Source: Mansonella perstans
Lineage: Eukaryota > Nematoda > Chromadorea > Rhabditida > Onchocercidae
DNA: 64,000 bases
Assembly (NCBI GenBank): GCA_037074765.1
Contig: JBAMDO010000051.1
Coordinates: forward strand, 124,001 to 188,000
Reading direction: 5' to 3'
Positions 24,845 through 39,500 of the stretch are shown here, piece after piece; position 1 is the stretch's first letter; the number at the start of each line of letters is the position of its first letter. The notes beneath the pieces are model-generated. The model was not told the DNA's origin. It worked only from the letters and a program-made list of their open reading frames with translations, and ran no database searches. The translations under genes were made by a program, and so were the position numbers.

Positions 24845-25740
24845 TTGTCTGCTAAATAAATCGTCCTCGGACTTATGCTGTTTATGTCTCTCTTCAGCTG
24901 TGATGACTCTTACACTTCCCAGTTTTGGTATCCGTCGGCTGCGTTAAATGAAGTTTCTTCGTCTCAGTTAATGAGGTAATTATTATTGGAGGATATTTTT
25001 CGACAGACTGGTCCGATTTTCCTGCGTTACCAAGTGCGTATTTGTTCGATGATATGAGTAATTGTTTTTTTGTTGTTTGTATATTTAAATCATGAAAATT
25101 TTCACGTTTTATTTATAAAACACCGGCAAGACCGTTTGGTTTGTTTATCCTTCCTTTATAAAGTTAATGAAACAAAGATACTAGTATGTAATCTATCAGT
25201 TTCATTTACATTCATATTTTGCGTAAATTCGATAACTGATTTTTTTCCCAAAGATGATGGAAAAAGAGGAAATAGTAATGGGAGAAAGTAAATGAATACA
25301 GGAAGAGATTTCAGTGCGATTCTGTTTAGTTCCGTTAATTTCTTTTTATGTGAATTCCTGTCTTTTATTTATATATAAATAATAAATTATAACATTTCTC
25401 TCACTACGGCAGTATAACGTATTAATTGTATTCTGGTATTAATACCGGAACAGGCATCTATTAATTGCCTGAACTACTGAAGTAATTTCAAAGAGCAGTA
25501 TATATTTTTTCTATAATGTTGGTCACTTATCGTTTGTTTCAATATGATCATTTATATTTACTGAGTGATCTAATATCATTTTTGAGATATTTTGTTTAGT
25601 AGCAAAATTTTTTTTATTAAAAAAAAATGAAACATTATTTGCGTTAACATTATTTATTGAAGCATTATTCGAACATTACTTCGTTTTCAGGATTGCTTAT
25701 GTCGTTGATGTACAATTTAATGCCATTGTATATCGTTTTT
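24845..25740. other. Intergenic DNA upstream of the TM9SF gene
   Basis: No gene seen. It presumably carries the promoter of the downstream nonaspanin gene. A 73-codon frame at 25070-25291 shows no family resemblance. Confidence 0.5.
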
Positions 25741-25755
25741 TTTTTTCAATTACAG
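25740..25755 (+). promoter_or_regulatory. Probable trans-splice acceptor of the TM9SF gene
   Basis: A long T run followed by CAATTACAG ends 21 nt before the start codon. A strong acceptor with no donor in reach suggests spliced-leader addition. Confidence 0.55.
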
Positions 25756-25776
25756 GCTAAATATTTGGCTTTCAAA

Positions 25777-28700
25777 ATGAGAAGTGTGAGTAGTATCATT
25801 CCGCTGTTTTGCCTTTGCACATATGTTTGCACGGGTTTCTATTTACCTGGTTTGGCACCAGTCAATTTTTGTGAAAATAAAGTTGCGGAACCGTCGTGTC
25901 CGGTATGGTTTTTGCTTTCTAAATTCCAAATAAGAACTCATTGAAAATGTCTTGTAGGGTTTACTTTTTTGTCCGTAAATTTATTATAAATGTCCTACCA
26001 ATAACCATTCTGTCAGCTAAAATATCGCAGCCCCTAGTTTTAGCTATTAGATTAAATCAAAAGTACAAAATGTATTACGTCTTCTACTTGAGATGTGGTA
26101 GCATAAACTCATTTCATTGCTAATATTACTTCATAACTGTATCGCTACGTTACACTCCATTTAATTATATTTGCTCATAAAAATGAGAACAATTGCTCAA
26201 TCTTAAGAAATACTGTTGGTTTTTAGAGTAACGTAACTCTTTACGTGAATCGTTTGGATAGCGACCAAAGCGTCATTCCATTTGAATACCATAGGTAAAT
26301 TCTTTTACTCTTTTTCACTATTGCGAATACTTTATTTTTAAATTAATATATGGCATTCATGTTCACAAATTTTTAACTTTTGCTGTGTTTCAGTTTCGAT
26401 TTCTGTATTGGTAGTGAAAATGAATCGCCAGTAGAGAATCTCGGCCAAGTGCTGTTTGGAGAACGAATTAGGCCTAGCCCATATAAAGTATGAATCTGTT
26501 TAATGGGTTGCTATATTTCCTCAATTTAGACTTCTTTGAGATGAAATTGAGGAAATGGAAATTTATGTATCATAAATAATCGTTTAGATTTTCCCTTTTT
26601 AAATCACTGCTTGCTTTCATTTAGAACTTTATCAAAAAAGCCATGCAAGAAACCATGCTTAAAAAATAACATATAGTATCTCTTCTTACTACGCAATTGT
26701 ACATTGTCAAGAAATGTTGCATGTTAGCAAAATTATTTTAAAACATTGTCTCTTCCCAATTTTTAGATAAGCTTCAATGAGCAGAAGCAATGTGTGCTGC
26801 TGTGTGAAAAGAAATATAACAATAATGATCCACAAGCGCAGAAAAAAATGTGGTTGCTTCGAAAAGGAATGAAGTTAAATTATCAACATCACTGGTGCTT
26901 TTTTAAAAATTGTTTACTTTTTAAGATTTAACGGCGTTTTATTTAACAGTTAATAAACACTCATATATGAACGATACATATTTTCACAGCATAGAGTAGT
27001 GTAGTGATGGCAAAAATGGATTTGTTAACATTCAGAATTGATTCCTACTGCAAGCAACTCTGGGCTCTTAGGGTTTATGTTATACTTGTTAATTTATTGT
27101 ATCTCGGATGAAACGGACGATTCGGACCTATTTCAGGATATTAGATAATATGCCGGTGACATTCTGTTTCATCAATCAACAAAATCAGAATGTCTGCACA
27201 ACAGGTTTCCCGATGGGCTGTTACGTGACGAGTGATGGTAGGCCGAAAGATGCGTGTGTTTTAGATTCACGGTACAGGAGGCCTGATAGCTACTATATCT
27301 TCAATCACGTCGATATTCTCATCGAGTATCGCAACATGAGTCAGGATCCAAATTTCCTGGAAGAACATGTGGGAGGTCGAATTATTCGTATCAAAGTACA
27401 ACCACGAAGCATTAAACATGAAGCAAAAAATAAGCTTGATTGCGGAATCAATGCACAGACATTCCCCATAAAATCTAATGAAACACCTGATAACATTATT
27501 TACACATACTCTGTTGTGTGGCAGGTTTGCTTTTTTAAGCATTTTATCATAAAAGTTGATGGCAGGTATTCTGCGTATCAAAAAGAAACTATTTTTATCG
27601 TTTATTAACTTTGCTTTTATGATAAAGCTACGATTATTTTCTATACGATTTGAAATCTTTTTAACCTACCATGATAGCGTTTTTGGCAATCACAAAAAAA
27701 AGATAAAAAAAGGAAAAAAAAGTTGCAGACGACTCAGGTGAAATGGTCTTCACGATGGGATTATATTCTAGATTCAGTTCCACATCCCAACATTCAATGG
27801 TTTTCGATCCTGAATTCACTTGTTATCGTTTTGTTCCTTTCCGGAATGGTGATTCTTTTTTTGGATTAGAAGATTTATTTCTTTTTGTTTTAGCCAAAAA
27901 AATTCCTTTTTTCACTTAGATTCAGAGTTGGTTGGTGAACACTTTTGCTTTTCATCGATATTTAGATGGTTGAATGTGATATAGTTTTTATTCTTCTGCT
28001 TAATGCACACTACCTAAATGCCATTTATTTTTGAATAATATTAACGTCTTAGGTGGGTATGATACTTCTTCGGACGCTACATCGCGATATAATTCGATAT
28101 AATCAGCTTGATAATGAGGTTAATTTTTTTTCATATAAACATGGTTTCAAAAGTGTAATTGTTTTTTAATTATACAACTATAATCCTCAACAGCGACTGG
28201 AAAGGTATATATATAAGACATAAGATACTCAAACGAAGACATAAGAATTTATTGAACATTCAGAAATCGAGTAAAGTCAGCTACATACTATTTAAAAATG
28301 TACGTTTTATTCGCTAAAATTTTGAGCTTTTACATGTTATTCTACCTTCGAATCGGACAAGTTGAAACTACAGTAAACAGTAAACTTTTTAATATCTCAT
28401 AGCTTTTCTGAAAATTTGTTCAATAATTTGAAGTTTATATTTTGAAATCGAAAAAATTTGAGGAAGATGCGCAAGAAGAATTTGGTTGGAAACTAGTTCA
28501 TGGTGATGTCTTCCGTCCACCGCGATATGCTTTATTTCTCTCTATATTTGTAGGCAGTGGATGTCAAGTGCTGTTTATGGTTGCTATCACTCTTGGTATA
28601 AGTTGATCACGATTATCTTGGATGATTTTTAAAACCTTGGTTGCATGTTCTTCAATTAGGAAATCTTTGGTGCTTTTAGGACTTTATTAACCCTTGGTTC

Positions 28701-31322
28701 TATTTGATTTACTGTGTATGATTAGATTAATCTTGGACGAAAACACATATGTAAGAAGAGTATGTGCCAAGTATCAAGAGATTTACGATTTCAGAATGTT
28801 CTCACAGATTTTTGAACTTCTGTCTTCGTAGAAAAATAACTTTTAAAAAGGATGCTCAGATCTTGCGTTTGCAAGCAGTACGCAATAGTTGACTCTCCAC
28901 CAAAATCTTTCTTGCCTATCTTTTGAGATAGCGTATTTGAATAAAAGATTTTAAAAAAGTCTACCATTTAAATAGTATCTCTGTGTTTTGTAGTATTTGC
29001 CTGTCTTGGTTTCTTATCACCGGCAAATCGTGGATCTTTAATGACTTTCGCACTTGTTCTCTATGTTTTTTTTGGTATTGTTGCTGGCTACGTATCGGCA
29101 AGACTTTATAAAAGTAAGAATTCTTAAAATAATTGGCTTTCATTTGTCTGATTTAATACCAAAATGAAGATGCTGGCATGATTTATTTGATAAGGACATT
29201 ATATTTTTATCATTTTGTTAAATCTTTTTTGTATTTTAGCAATGAATGGCCTGGCTTGGAAGACTAATTTACTAATGACTAGTTTTCTGGTCCCTGGGTA
29301 TGTTTTTGCTAGTTTGTTCTTGCCATTATTTTTAAGTGAATAGAAGAATTCGATTATTTTTCTGAAGAGACATAGAAAATACCAAGTTCAGTCTTCAGTA
29401 AGGACGTACGGCTGCAATAAAACTTTTTTCGATGTAGTAAAAGTATAGTGAAACTTTTTTCCAAAGGCATATGTGAAAGTGAAAATTACTTCATTGCAGA
29501 ATCGTGTTTGCAGTATTCTTTATTTCAAATCTATTGCTGTGGTCAAAGGGCTCATCAGCAGCAGTACCTTTTGGCACACTTGTTGTGCTTCTATTTCTAT
29601 GGCTTTTTGTCTCTATTCCGCTAACATTTATTGGATCCTATTTTGGCTTCAAGAAACGTGTAAGAAAATGTGATATCACTGTTTTATTTTTCTATGAGTA
29701 CCAATAGGATACTGAAACAAAGCTCTTTCGACAGTGGTTTTTCAAAATAGTCTTTACATATTGCACGCAAACTGTTCTCCAGATTTCTTACATCCGCAGT
29801 TCTACAATCTATAAATCATATATGATATGAAAGTAATGGGCACGGTTATTAAGAAATATGTAAGCTAAGATATATGAATTACATATCCAGTTAGTTAATA
29901 TATTGAATGTTTGGAAATCTTGACACATTAAAGTGTTGAAACGCATTAAAACTCTATGTAATACGAAAAGTATCTTTACATTCTTTTTGATTCCAAAAAA
30001 GAGAATGGAAGAGATTCCTTTTTTCTAGTTGAAGAGGCCATTCATTGATTTTTTTTCTCCTATTCCAGCCAATCGAGCATCCAGTACGCACAAATCAAAT
30101 TCCGAGACAAGTGCCAGATCAATCACTCTACACGAAACCAATCGTAGGAATGCTCATGGGTGGTATCCTGCCGTTTGGGTGTATTTTCATTCAACTTTTC
30201 TTTATTCTCAACAGCATTTGGTTCGTTTTTGATTCATGAATTTGTCCTTTATGCTAAAATTTGCAATTCACTTTAACTCGCCAAATTTAGAATGCCTTAA
30301 AGCGCGATTTGGTTGCATTCGAAAATAGATTTGTTTTTTTCTCGAAAAAATTTCTCTAAAAAATCCTCTCAACGAAAATAGATTTGCGAGCTGATTTTTC
30401 TCTTTGTTTTATACATAGCAAGTTCATTTTCTTCTGGCTGTTTTTTATCGAAAACATCCAAATGCACTCGATGCCAAAGTTACAGGGCTCATCAAACATA
30501 TTACATGTTTGGTTTCCTCTTTCTTGTTTTCCTGATCCTGTTCATAACATGCAGCGAAGCTACAGTGCTGCTTTGTTACTTCCATTTATGTGCTGAGGTA
30601 AAAAATTATTTTCAATGTTTTTCAATTATAGTTTATAATCATTATCACATATTTTTGTCTAATTGTTAGGTAACGAAGTTTCTCACGTTTAATTTTGCAT
30701 AATTTTGTTTTTAGTGAAGTAAATTCAAATAATAGGTAGTAGAAACTCAGTTTCAGACTTTGATTTCTCTAGATAGGATATTTGGTACAAAATGGGTAGT
30801 ATATAGATCGCTTTTGGTCATAAAATCTGAAAATATTGTCACTTTCATTGCTGGCATTTGAGGAATGAAAATTAAGGGACATTAGCAATTGGATGCATAT
30901 TTAAGTATTAGAATTACATTTTCTGGACTTTACAGGATTATCATTGGTGGTGGCGATCATTCTTGACTTCGGGCTCTACGGCAATATATCTTTTTCTATA
31001 CTGTATTCATTATTTTATGGCGAAACTAACTATAACAGGCACTGTGTCGACCATCCTTTATTTCTCATATACTTTCATCATTGTCTTCATGTTTTTTTTG
31101 GCAACTGGTACTTTTCATTTTGTTTTGGGATGATAATTTGATAAGTTTGACGAGATTCAAATGCAGGGTATCTTGTCCTCTTCGTTTGGAAAATACCCGA
31201 TTAAAAAGTAATATTAAGTAAATTTTTTATTTGGTTAATAGTATACAATTTTAGGAGCTGTTGGTTTCTTATCAGCATTCTTTTTCGTGGAAAAAATATA
31301 CGGTTCTGTTAAAGTGGATTGA
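25777..31322 (+). CDS. Transmembrane 9 superfamily protein (nonaspanin), TM9SF2-like
   Basis: Nine-pass membrane protein of Golgi and endosomes, implicated in sorting of transmembrane proteins. Fifteen exons, 651 residues (human TM9SF2 is about 660): 25777-25902, 26227-26294, 26394-26487, 26767-26894, 27137-27524, 27738-27848, 28053-28118, 28463-28595, 28994-29113, 29240-29297, 29500-29659, 30069-30220, 30486-30597, 30936-31107, 31255-31322. A signal peptide (about residues 1-21) precedes [13 protein letters not shown], the family hallmark of the mature N-terminus. Further signatures include [65 protein letters not shown] and [18 protein letters not shown]. The tail KIYGSVKVD carries the KxD retention signal of the family. 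Several exons are tiny (58-68 nt) but all phases agree. Exon 8 uses a TTGAG acceptor. Confidence 0.95.
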
Positions 31323-34082
31323 TGTTAATCTACAAGAACTAAGACCGCTTTTGCGATGCAACTGGTTGTTTATTCTGAAGATAAAATTTTTTCCTGGAAT
31401 TTCCAAAATAATAAATCATGATTCTAAGTGTTTTTACAAGAAATAGCAACAGCAGGGTGTGATCAAATGGGAGTGAAATTGGTTTTTGCGAAATATGTTG
31501 TAAATTTCATGAAGTTAACATGTCTCTTCGTGTTCCTGTTCTAAATAAAGACAAGGAATTCAAGCCGAATTTGTTGAAGTTTGCAGTATGTGAACTTTCC
31601 GATTGTTTACAACCATAGTGTTTTTTAAGAAAAGCGGAATTACGCAAGCTTTCATTACCACTCTTTGTAACTTCATGAAATTGAGGTAGCTATAATTTAT
31701 TTTTGTTTCTTCCTGGCGACTCTAAATTTTTATGCGGCATTTATCCGTATTGTTTCGCTAATAGAATATGGACCGTTTTGTTTCTTGTGACTATACATTT
31801 ATCCGTAGTTTGTGCAGTGGAAAAACGAAGAGAAATTCATTTACAGTTTTGAGATGTCTTTACTTAATTTTTAATTTTCGTATGTCTTTACTTCTATTCC
31901 ATTGCTCTTTTTTTTGCCATGAACAAGAGCACCGGGCAATGGAACTCATACAATAAGGCAACGTTTTAGTCCTTTTCTTATTTAAAAATCTAAAATCCAT
32001 ATAAATTATAGTCTAATCCATGATAAAAATCTAAAATCCATAATAAATAGTAGTAAAATTAAGACGAACATTTATTTTTTTACAAAAGTACGGATATTTT
32101 TGAAATCTGTTTTATTTACTTCAAAGTTTAGGTCGTCAGGAATCGAATTTAAGGAGAATTTTACGATATTGCGCCAAATTTGTTTTTATTTCATTTTTTT
32201 CAGTTGATTGGTGAAGATTGGATGAGAACTTCCATTATATCTACATTCTTTGTATTACGTACCAAATTTTTGCAGAAGAAAAGTGGCATGATGTTCCATG
32301 CTATTAAAATATCGGAACTATTGACTGTCCAGATCGATTCCCATTCTGTTGTAAAATTATAGGCCTTGAAAGCTAATTTTTGTAAGTGGGAATGTGTACT
32401 ATATTCACAGCTTTAGTCATTTGTTCAGGAGTAGTGCATGTACATATCTTGATAAGGGATTATTCTGTAATGTGAAGTTCGCAAAAGGAAAGAAAAGTAT
32501 GGGTTCGTAAACGTGGGAGAAGTAAGTTAATCTTTTTTATTTTTATTCATTCCGGTTGAACTTTTAACTATAAGTTATGTGTATTGAGGAATACATGTAC
32601 ATCCGTTCAACTGTTACTTAGTGCAAAATATACATTTGCTAGCTTGAACATTATTTAGTTCTTTGGGATTTGAATCGTGATTTCGAGCGAAGGCGAAACA
32701 TTTTTATGTTGTTTGTAATATTATATTATATATCCGTAATACTGAGATAAATATTTCTTTCAGATATCATTGTTAGCATTTGATTGCTATATTATCCGTT
32801 GAGTAAAGATAGTTCAAACGTTGGTATAGCAACTGGGTGATAATGAGTAGTTTCGGAACTTACACTTTTCAGCTGCTGTCCTACGAAACCGAAACATTCT
32901 GGCATCAATTATTTCATATTTCAAGTACAAGTTTTGAATGTAGCTAAACTAGTTAAGGGACTGTGTAGATTCTAGAGCTTATTTATTAAATTTCCGCATT
33001 TCTTACAAGATCTACAGCTAAGAGTTTGCAGGTGATTGCGGTGATATTTGAGCTTATAATATGTCCATAAATGGGATGTAGCAAAGGTGACTAAAAGTTA
33101 GTGTTAACGTGCGATAGAACTTTCGAGGACACCTAATTACTCATGAGACAATCAGGAAGGATTCGAATTCAAAATGGAATTAAAAGCAGATATGTGCACC
33201 AGAAGATTGATCGCTCTCTGTGAAAAGTTAAAAAAGAAAGTGAGTGGAGGTTCTGCAGTAATTGCTTGATATAAAGTGCATAGTCCATCCCAATTGCTGA
33301 AAAATTAAAAAAATGGGACTGTGTAGCATCATAATTCAAAAAGAACCATTCGGTTTTCATATCCTTCTTACTTTGAATTAAAGTGTTGAACAAAATTTTC
33401 GATGAACTTCTTCAAAAAAGCAATTTCTCGAAAATTAAATTGTTTCAGTGCAGTTAAAAAGAAGCAGAATAGGTTCAGTAAAAATTATTGAGAAAATGAT
33501 TATGTAAAATTAAGATCACCTGTAGAGATGCATCGTTGTAAAAATTTGTTTATAATGAGATGTTATATGTTATTTGATACAGGTATCATCGGTTGGAAGT
33601 ATAAGGTGATAAACATCAGTTTCAGTGTAACTGTGAATCAAATGTTGCACTTTTTTTTTACCAACTTTAATTTTTAGTCTCAAACTCGATAAGCGCTCAA
33701 TATTTTCGCGAAATTTTGAGTTGCAATTACAAAGTGACACAAAAATTTTTTGGAATAAGTTGATATCAGATTTTAAGCATATTGAACACTAAAATATCTC
33801 TAAGAAAAAAGCAAATTTTGTATCGCGAAGATATAATTGTCGGAAACGCTAATAACCTTGGATGACGTTCTCCCTGATATCTTGTATGTCTGTACTATTA
33901 TTCTTTCAAACATATAAAATTATCCGTTGCAAAATTTTATTAACATCAAAAGTCGGCAAATTGTTTTTAATGCAAAATGATCACTGATTAATTTTAGTGG
34001 TAAGCAATTTGCTGTGAACGAACTATAGTCTCTCTGTTTACATAGTAATACTAAATCCTTATCAAGTACCATTTGCTTGGCA

Positions 34083-34092
34083 ACTGATAAGA
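34083..34092 (+). promoter_or_regulatory. Extended GATA site ACTGATAAGA
   Basis: Exact match to the ACTGATAA core that intestinal GATA factors prefer in C. elegans, located 2.4 kb upstream of the GATA-factor start codon. A single short motif can occur by chance. Confidence 0.35.
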
Positions 34093-36146
34093 CCATCTAA
34101 CATACGAGAAAAGGAAGGAAAATCGTTTGCTGTATTTGCTCCTAGAAAATAATGATGCTTTGACAGTAAATTCTTTGAAAATTAGACTCGAAGTTTTCAT
34201 TGAAATGTAAATTAGAATTAAGCTTTCATTTAAATAGACATTTTGTAATTAATGCTTTCATTTAAAGTTACAGTGATAAAAGCAATACATGTCTGTATGA
34301 GTTATCATGAAAATCGACTAAACAGCAAATACTTTTATAAATACAAAAATCATGGAAATACTACAAAACATAGATTACCCTTCCACTATTTCAATATTTT
34401 GAGGCAGTGTGCAAAGATGTATTTATCGATGCTACTTTTTCCGTAAATTTTAAAGGTTATTCGCTGTCTGCTTGATGATTTCATCAGAAAATAAATACAA
34501 TGTGGCTTCAAGGAGGCTTCAAGAAGTACTGTATCGATGAAAATGTAAATAAATTATGAAGGAGTTTATGAAGAAATTATTTTAAAAAATAGGAAGTAAT
34601 TTAGTCTTTTTGGGACCATTTTCATACAGAAATGCAAACATGGAAGTGCAAAAATGCATGCATTGATGGATAGTTGACATTGCTATGATGTCACATCTTC
34701 GCAAGTACAAGCGACGGCTAGCGAGACTCCATAAATCATCCTTGGTCCTTTTTTACTTCATTCTGCCCAATTATCTAAGAGTTTTTGGCTATCATGATTT
34801 GAATAAACTCAATTTCAACGAATTCTCAGTGATACTGAGAACTTCTCTATGAAACGAAACTGGGGGACTATCCGATCAAAAATAAAATATCAATTAATCA
34901 AATGGTAAATGAAGAAAAAAAATTTATTGTACGCACAATATCTTTCCGTTTTTTTCCGGAAAGTTAGAAGTAACTCAGTTTCTTATAGAAACGGAAGAAA
35001 TTTTTAAAAAGACGAAACGGAAAGCAACAGAGTGAGAAGTGCTCGTATATGATAAAATGGTTCGGAAATAGGGAGATGGCGACTTTATCAGTGATATGCA
35101 ATGGCTGATGGGCGAAGCGATAGATATCTTTTGCTTTTGATGATTATCATACCAGTACTATTGATAGGTTATCATTAACAAAAATAATATACACACAACA
35201 CACACTAACTGATTAGGCTGTGTAGACTTGATAAAGATATTTGTGAACTAATTGATAGAACGAAAACTGATTATTCAAGATTACAGTAAACAAACAATAC
35301 TTTTGTCATGGAATGCAGGCACTTCACTTTGATGTAGAATTTTATTTTAACGAACGCAAAAGTTTCAGATGTTCGAATTCGAAAGCATTTGACAATTTGT
35401 TGACAATTCAAAAATGGCATGCATCCTTTTAAGAATCAAACTAAGTACGATCTTAAATAAATGAAGCCCAGAATGAGTTGAGCTTGTTAAAGCACTAATT
35501 AATGAATGACAACAACAAAACAATCACAAAACAATACAATGAATGGATAAGGTAATAGCTGAATTATGAGTAAAAAGATCATCTTGATATCCACAATTCC
35601 AACTTTGTTTTTTTCAAATTTTTTTCAAATCTTTTTTTGCTTGAAAAGCATTAATATAAAAATTTTGTCAGTAGTGCTTCGATAGAAATGAGAGTATTCT
35701 ATTGGTTACGGTAGCAAAGTCATCAAATCAAACTTCCTTCTCTTTCTGTCCTACTTCTTTCCTTCACTCTTCGTCTTCACTGCTATTTATCACTATCATT
35801 TTGTTATCGTCCGATCCATCGGAAGCGTCCAACTAAAATTACTGTTTACTTTTTCTTTCCTCAATTATTCTTTCCATTACTTAATTACTTGGAACTTTGC
35901 AATTTTTCGATACTTCTTTTTTTTAAATCTAATTTTGTATTATTTATTTTCTAAGATTTTATTGTTGTTGTGTATAAAAGAAGCGAATTTGTTAAGAAAT
36001 CTTGGAAAAGAAGCTTTTTGCATTAATGATGAAATCAATACAACTCTCAGACACATAATCTCAATACCTGATTAGTAGTTTTTGCTATCAACAGAGTCAT
36101 AAATTATCATTTACTGGTTTATTTAGTTCTTTATTTGTTGGCAAGT

Positions 36147-36159
36147 TGATAAGATAAGG
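36147..36159 (+). promoter_or_regulatory. Overlapping double GATA site upstream of the GATA-factor gene
   Basis: TTGATAAGATAAG contains two GATA cores 5 bp apart in the same orientation, about 345 bp before the start codon at 36503. Candidate autoregulatory element; inferred from position and motif. Confidence 0.4.
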
Positions 36160-36502
36160 CTCCTTCTTAGAGTTCAATGTTCATGAGTAAACGATTAATA
36201 ACCTTACCAATTTGAAACTTGGAATAAATCAATAAAAAATAAATCAGACGAAGATAACTTAATCACTGAAACATATTTTCATCAAATAAAATACACTATT
36301 CCCATCGTCACTAAAAGATTGCAGAGACTTGGTGACAAGATTTCTTCAAGTACAAATTTGACGGATGTTCTAATGAACTCGCGCGTGATCGCATTCTATC
36401 ACGAAGCACCTTTAGATTACCTCGAAAAAAATTATTCTCACATATTTTGAGTGCATTTCGTTTTTTGAGGAAAACCAAAAGCTTCTAAGAAGCGAAAAAG
36501 AA

Positions 36503-39500
36503 ATGGAAGCGAGTCAAACCTGGAATGGACCCGGGACATCATTTGCGATGAAGGATATTGCTGCTGTTGCAGCGAGTCATCTGAGCTCATTTGCACAGTT
36601 ACCGCCCGGTGATAACAGTGACAGCAATAGGGATAACAACAATAAGGATAACAGTGGAAAAAACTTACTGAATGTATCAGTACCAAATACTATTAAAAAA
36701 GAAATTGACGCAAATTTAGGTAAGGAAAATGCTGCGGCATTTCAGCATTAAGCTAAATGACAGCAGAAATTTATGAGTTCTATAGAATTTTATAAAAGTT
36801 CCCCGTCATTGGAACTCGCAGTTCAGCATATTTTAGAGAATATAATTTCCTAATAGGTCTTGAAATTAATTTCCCTCCGATATCACTGATTTCCTGTGAT
36901 AACCTAGAAGACTACTCTTTATTCATCGAAATTCCTAGAAATTTCAAAAAAAAAAATTAAGGACATTTTTTCCAGAAACAAATGCTACGCGTCGTCAATC
37001 AGTTGTGATAGAGCCAAACTCAGTGATTCCAAATGATGGTATACCGGAAACGAAGTTCGATGCTTCAAATTTTTCTTCCTTATTACCAAATCTAGTTCAA
37101 ACTTCTGGTATTAATTTTTATTGCATTCTACTGCTGCCGGAAATGCAGCTTATTCAGGACTTCCTTAATATGAACTTATTTCACGTTTATGGGATATTCA
37201 AGATTACCGTAATCTTTTTAATGAGTACTTAATTGAAACACTGCTTCTGATTTCATTTGAGCAATTTTTTTCATAAATCTGTATCTCTTAGTCCGTAGAA
37301 AAAGTAAATGAATTTTTTCTAACTGAAGCTTACAGAATAAATGTTATGTGTGCGATGAGTTCAAAAATTATGCATTTGTAGTTTTTCAAGGATTCCATTT
37401 CTTCTCTTGGTCAAGATATTTCCGAATAAGTTTACATCGCAACAAAGATTTTCTTTTTTTTTTCGTTACAAATTTGAACCATCTTTTTTGCTGTACAAAA
37501 GATGCGATTTTCAGAATTTTCAACAACAGTTTCGTGTCATCATTATCCGGAATGGATGGGTCAGTCCGGTGTCAGCTTGTATCCAAGTTGTTCAACAGCC
37601 ACAGCTTCAGCCCTCGCTACACCACAGTATTACTATACCGGAGTACCATCACAAGCTTATATTATGCAACAGTCACTGGGCACTGAACTGATGCCATCGA
37701 CTGCTATACAAACATATAATACCGCTGCTACTGCCACAGCACAGTTATCGAGGTTCAACAATTTTGAATTTTGATTTCTTAGTTTAAGTAGTTGAAAAAG
37801 AAATAAAATATTCAGAAAACTTTTTTTCAAAAAACTGATCAAATTAGTTGCAATTTCTCTACATGAAAAAAGTTGTGGCTAGAACGGATGGTTTGAAAAT
37901 GTCACTATTCCGAGAGCAGCCCATAATATTGCATTTCTCTGCGCTCAATGCATGCTGCGATCGGCTGTTTGCGCAAAATTTCTTTTTTAGGATTTCAAGA
38001 TTTCAATAGATCAATTAATTATGAGAATCGTAAAAAGACTTTTTGATTTGAGGTCTTTAAAATTTTCATTGCTTTCAACTTTTTAACGATTTTGGATTTC
38101 TTGATTGATTTCAGCAGTTATGATCCTTTTCGAATGAATACTAATTATGATCCGCTTTCAACCTATCAATTATCGCAACGAACTGGCTCAGATGGAAATC
38201 TTTACGTTTTTCCTTCTCAGACGGTATAAACTCAATTTTTCCAAGTTTGAAATCCTTTGGAACAACAATATGTTATCAGGTGTTTCTAAAGAACATTTGA
38301 CGTTGCAAAGAAACAGTACTAGAAACCTTGAACTAATTTGAATTAAATTTGGGCGAACTTTTTTCCTATTCTCAGTTTGCACAAAATATTTTTTATCCAA
38401 AAATGTTTTATTCGTGTGGACAGTGAGAAATGAACGGTACAATTCCAGTTAAACGGAACTATTGCACATTCTACGATACAATCAGCAACTGCATCACCAC
38501 AGTGTCAACAGTGTGGAGTGTATAGTTCGGATATTGCATGCAGTGGTGCTTCAGTAATCTGCGCCAAGTGCGCATCTGATCTCATGATGCATTACAGCAC
38601 TGCTCGATCAGACATGTCACAGGTATGTTCTAAAGCACTGTATAAGACGAATGCAGAAAGCGAATTGAAACCTGTTGATTCATAAAAAAACTTTTAAACA
38701 GTGATTTAGATTATTTAAAAAAGGTTTTTAAAATCGATTTGAAATGCACCAAAGACTATTATAATTCACCTGAAGTAAATTCTTAAATATGATGTCTTGG
38801 AATTTATGATCAATTCAGTTTGCAATAGAAACAAAGATTATGAGGTTTTTTTTTTTAAAATGATTAAGTGTTAACAAGAATGATGGCTAAGCAAACTGAG
38901 CAGGAATTTCTAAATTTTTTAAGATCCATCGAATTTTTGTCTTTCAGCATATTGTTTCATATTCGCCATTTCTGAATACGTCTTGTGGAACTGTGGAAAA
39001 CGGTGAACAGACATTAGATAACAGTCAACAGCTATCTGTTCGAAGTAATTCCTCCGGTAGTCGAACTCGACAGCAGCAGCGAAAAAATCAAGTAAAAATG
39101 AATTATTTTTGAATCATTAGCTAGCTGCTAACAACAATATGTTAAAGGATAGAACGCAGAAGAGACAATTTTCAAGCTTCCTATGGTTCAAAAAGTCAAA
39201 AAGCTACCAAAGGTTTCAGGACACTGGTTCATCTTACAAAAATAATGGAGGCACAAAATTTACTTACCTATTTAAATTTCCTGAAAAAAAATTTTCAAAT
39301 AATTTTGTGAAATTCTCCATTTGATACATTCTATCTTGAGAATACAAAATTTTTCGTAAATCAAAATTATTTAAGCTGCAGCATAATTCACAACGAAGGC
39401 AAGATCTGGTTTGCGCAAACTGCCGAGGTACCAATACAACATTATGGCGGAGGGATGCTGATGGACATCCGGTATGCAAGTGCGTTCCAACTTCTTTCCT

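Larger units (their letters stand above)
31323..36502. other. Intergenic DNA between TM9SF and GATA-factor genes
   Basis: 5.2 kb of AT-rich DNA. An AATAAA at 31544-31549 is a likely TM9SF polyadenylation signal. An 18-bp direct repeat (AAAAATCTAAAATCCATA) occurs at 31984-32001 and 32025-32042. An open frame at 32213-32362 after a good acceptor has no supported partner exon. The 3' part contains extended GATA motifs listed separately. No other gene recognised. Confidence 0.55.

Noticed and set aside
32180..32362. Frame after a good acceptor, reading GEDWMRTSIISTFF
   Set aside because: Loosely like the TM9SF GExWxT segment, but it lies after that gene's terminal exon, diverges at once and has no partner exon. 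Could be a relic; not supported.
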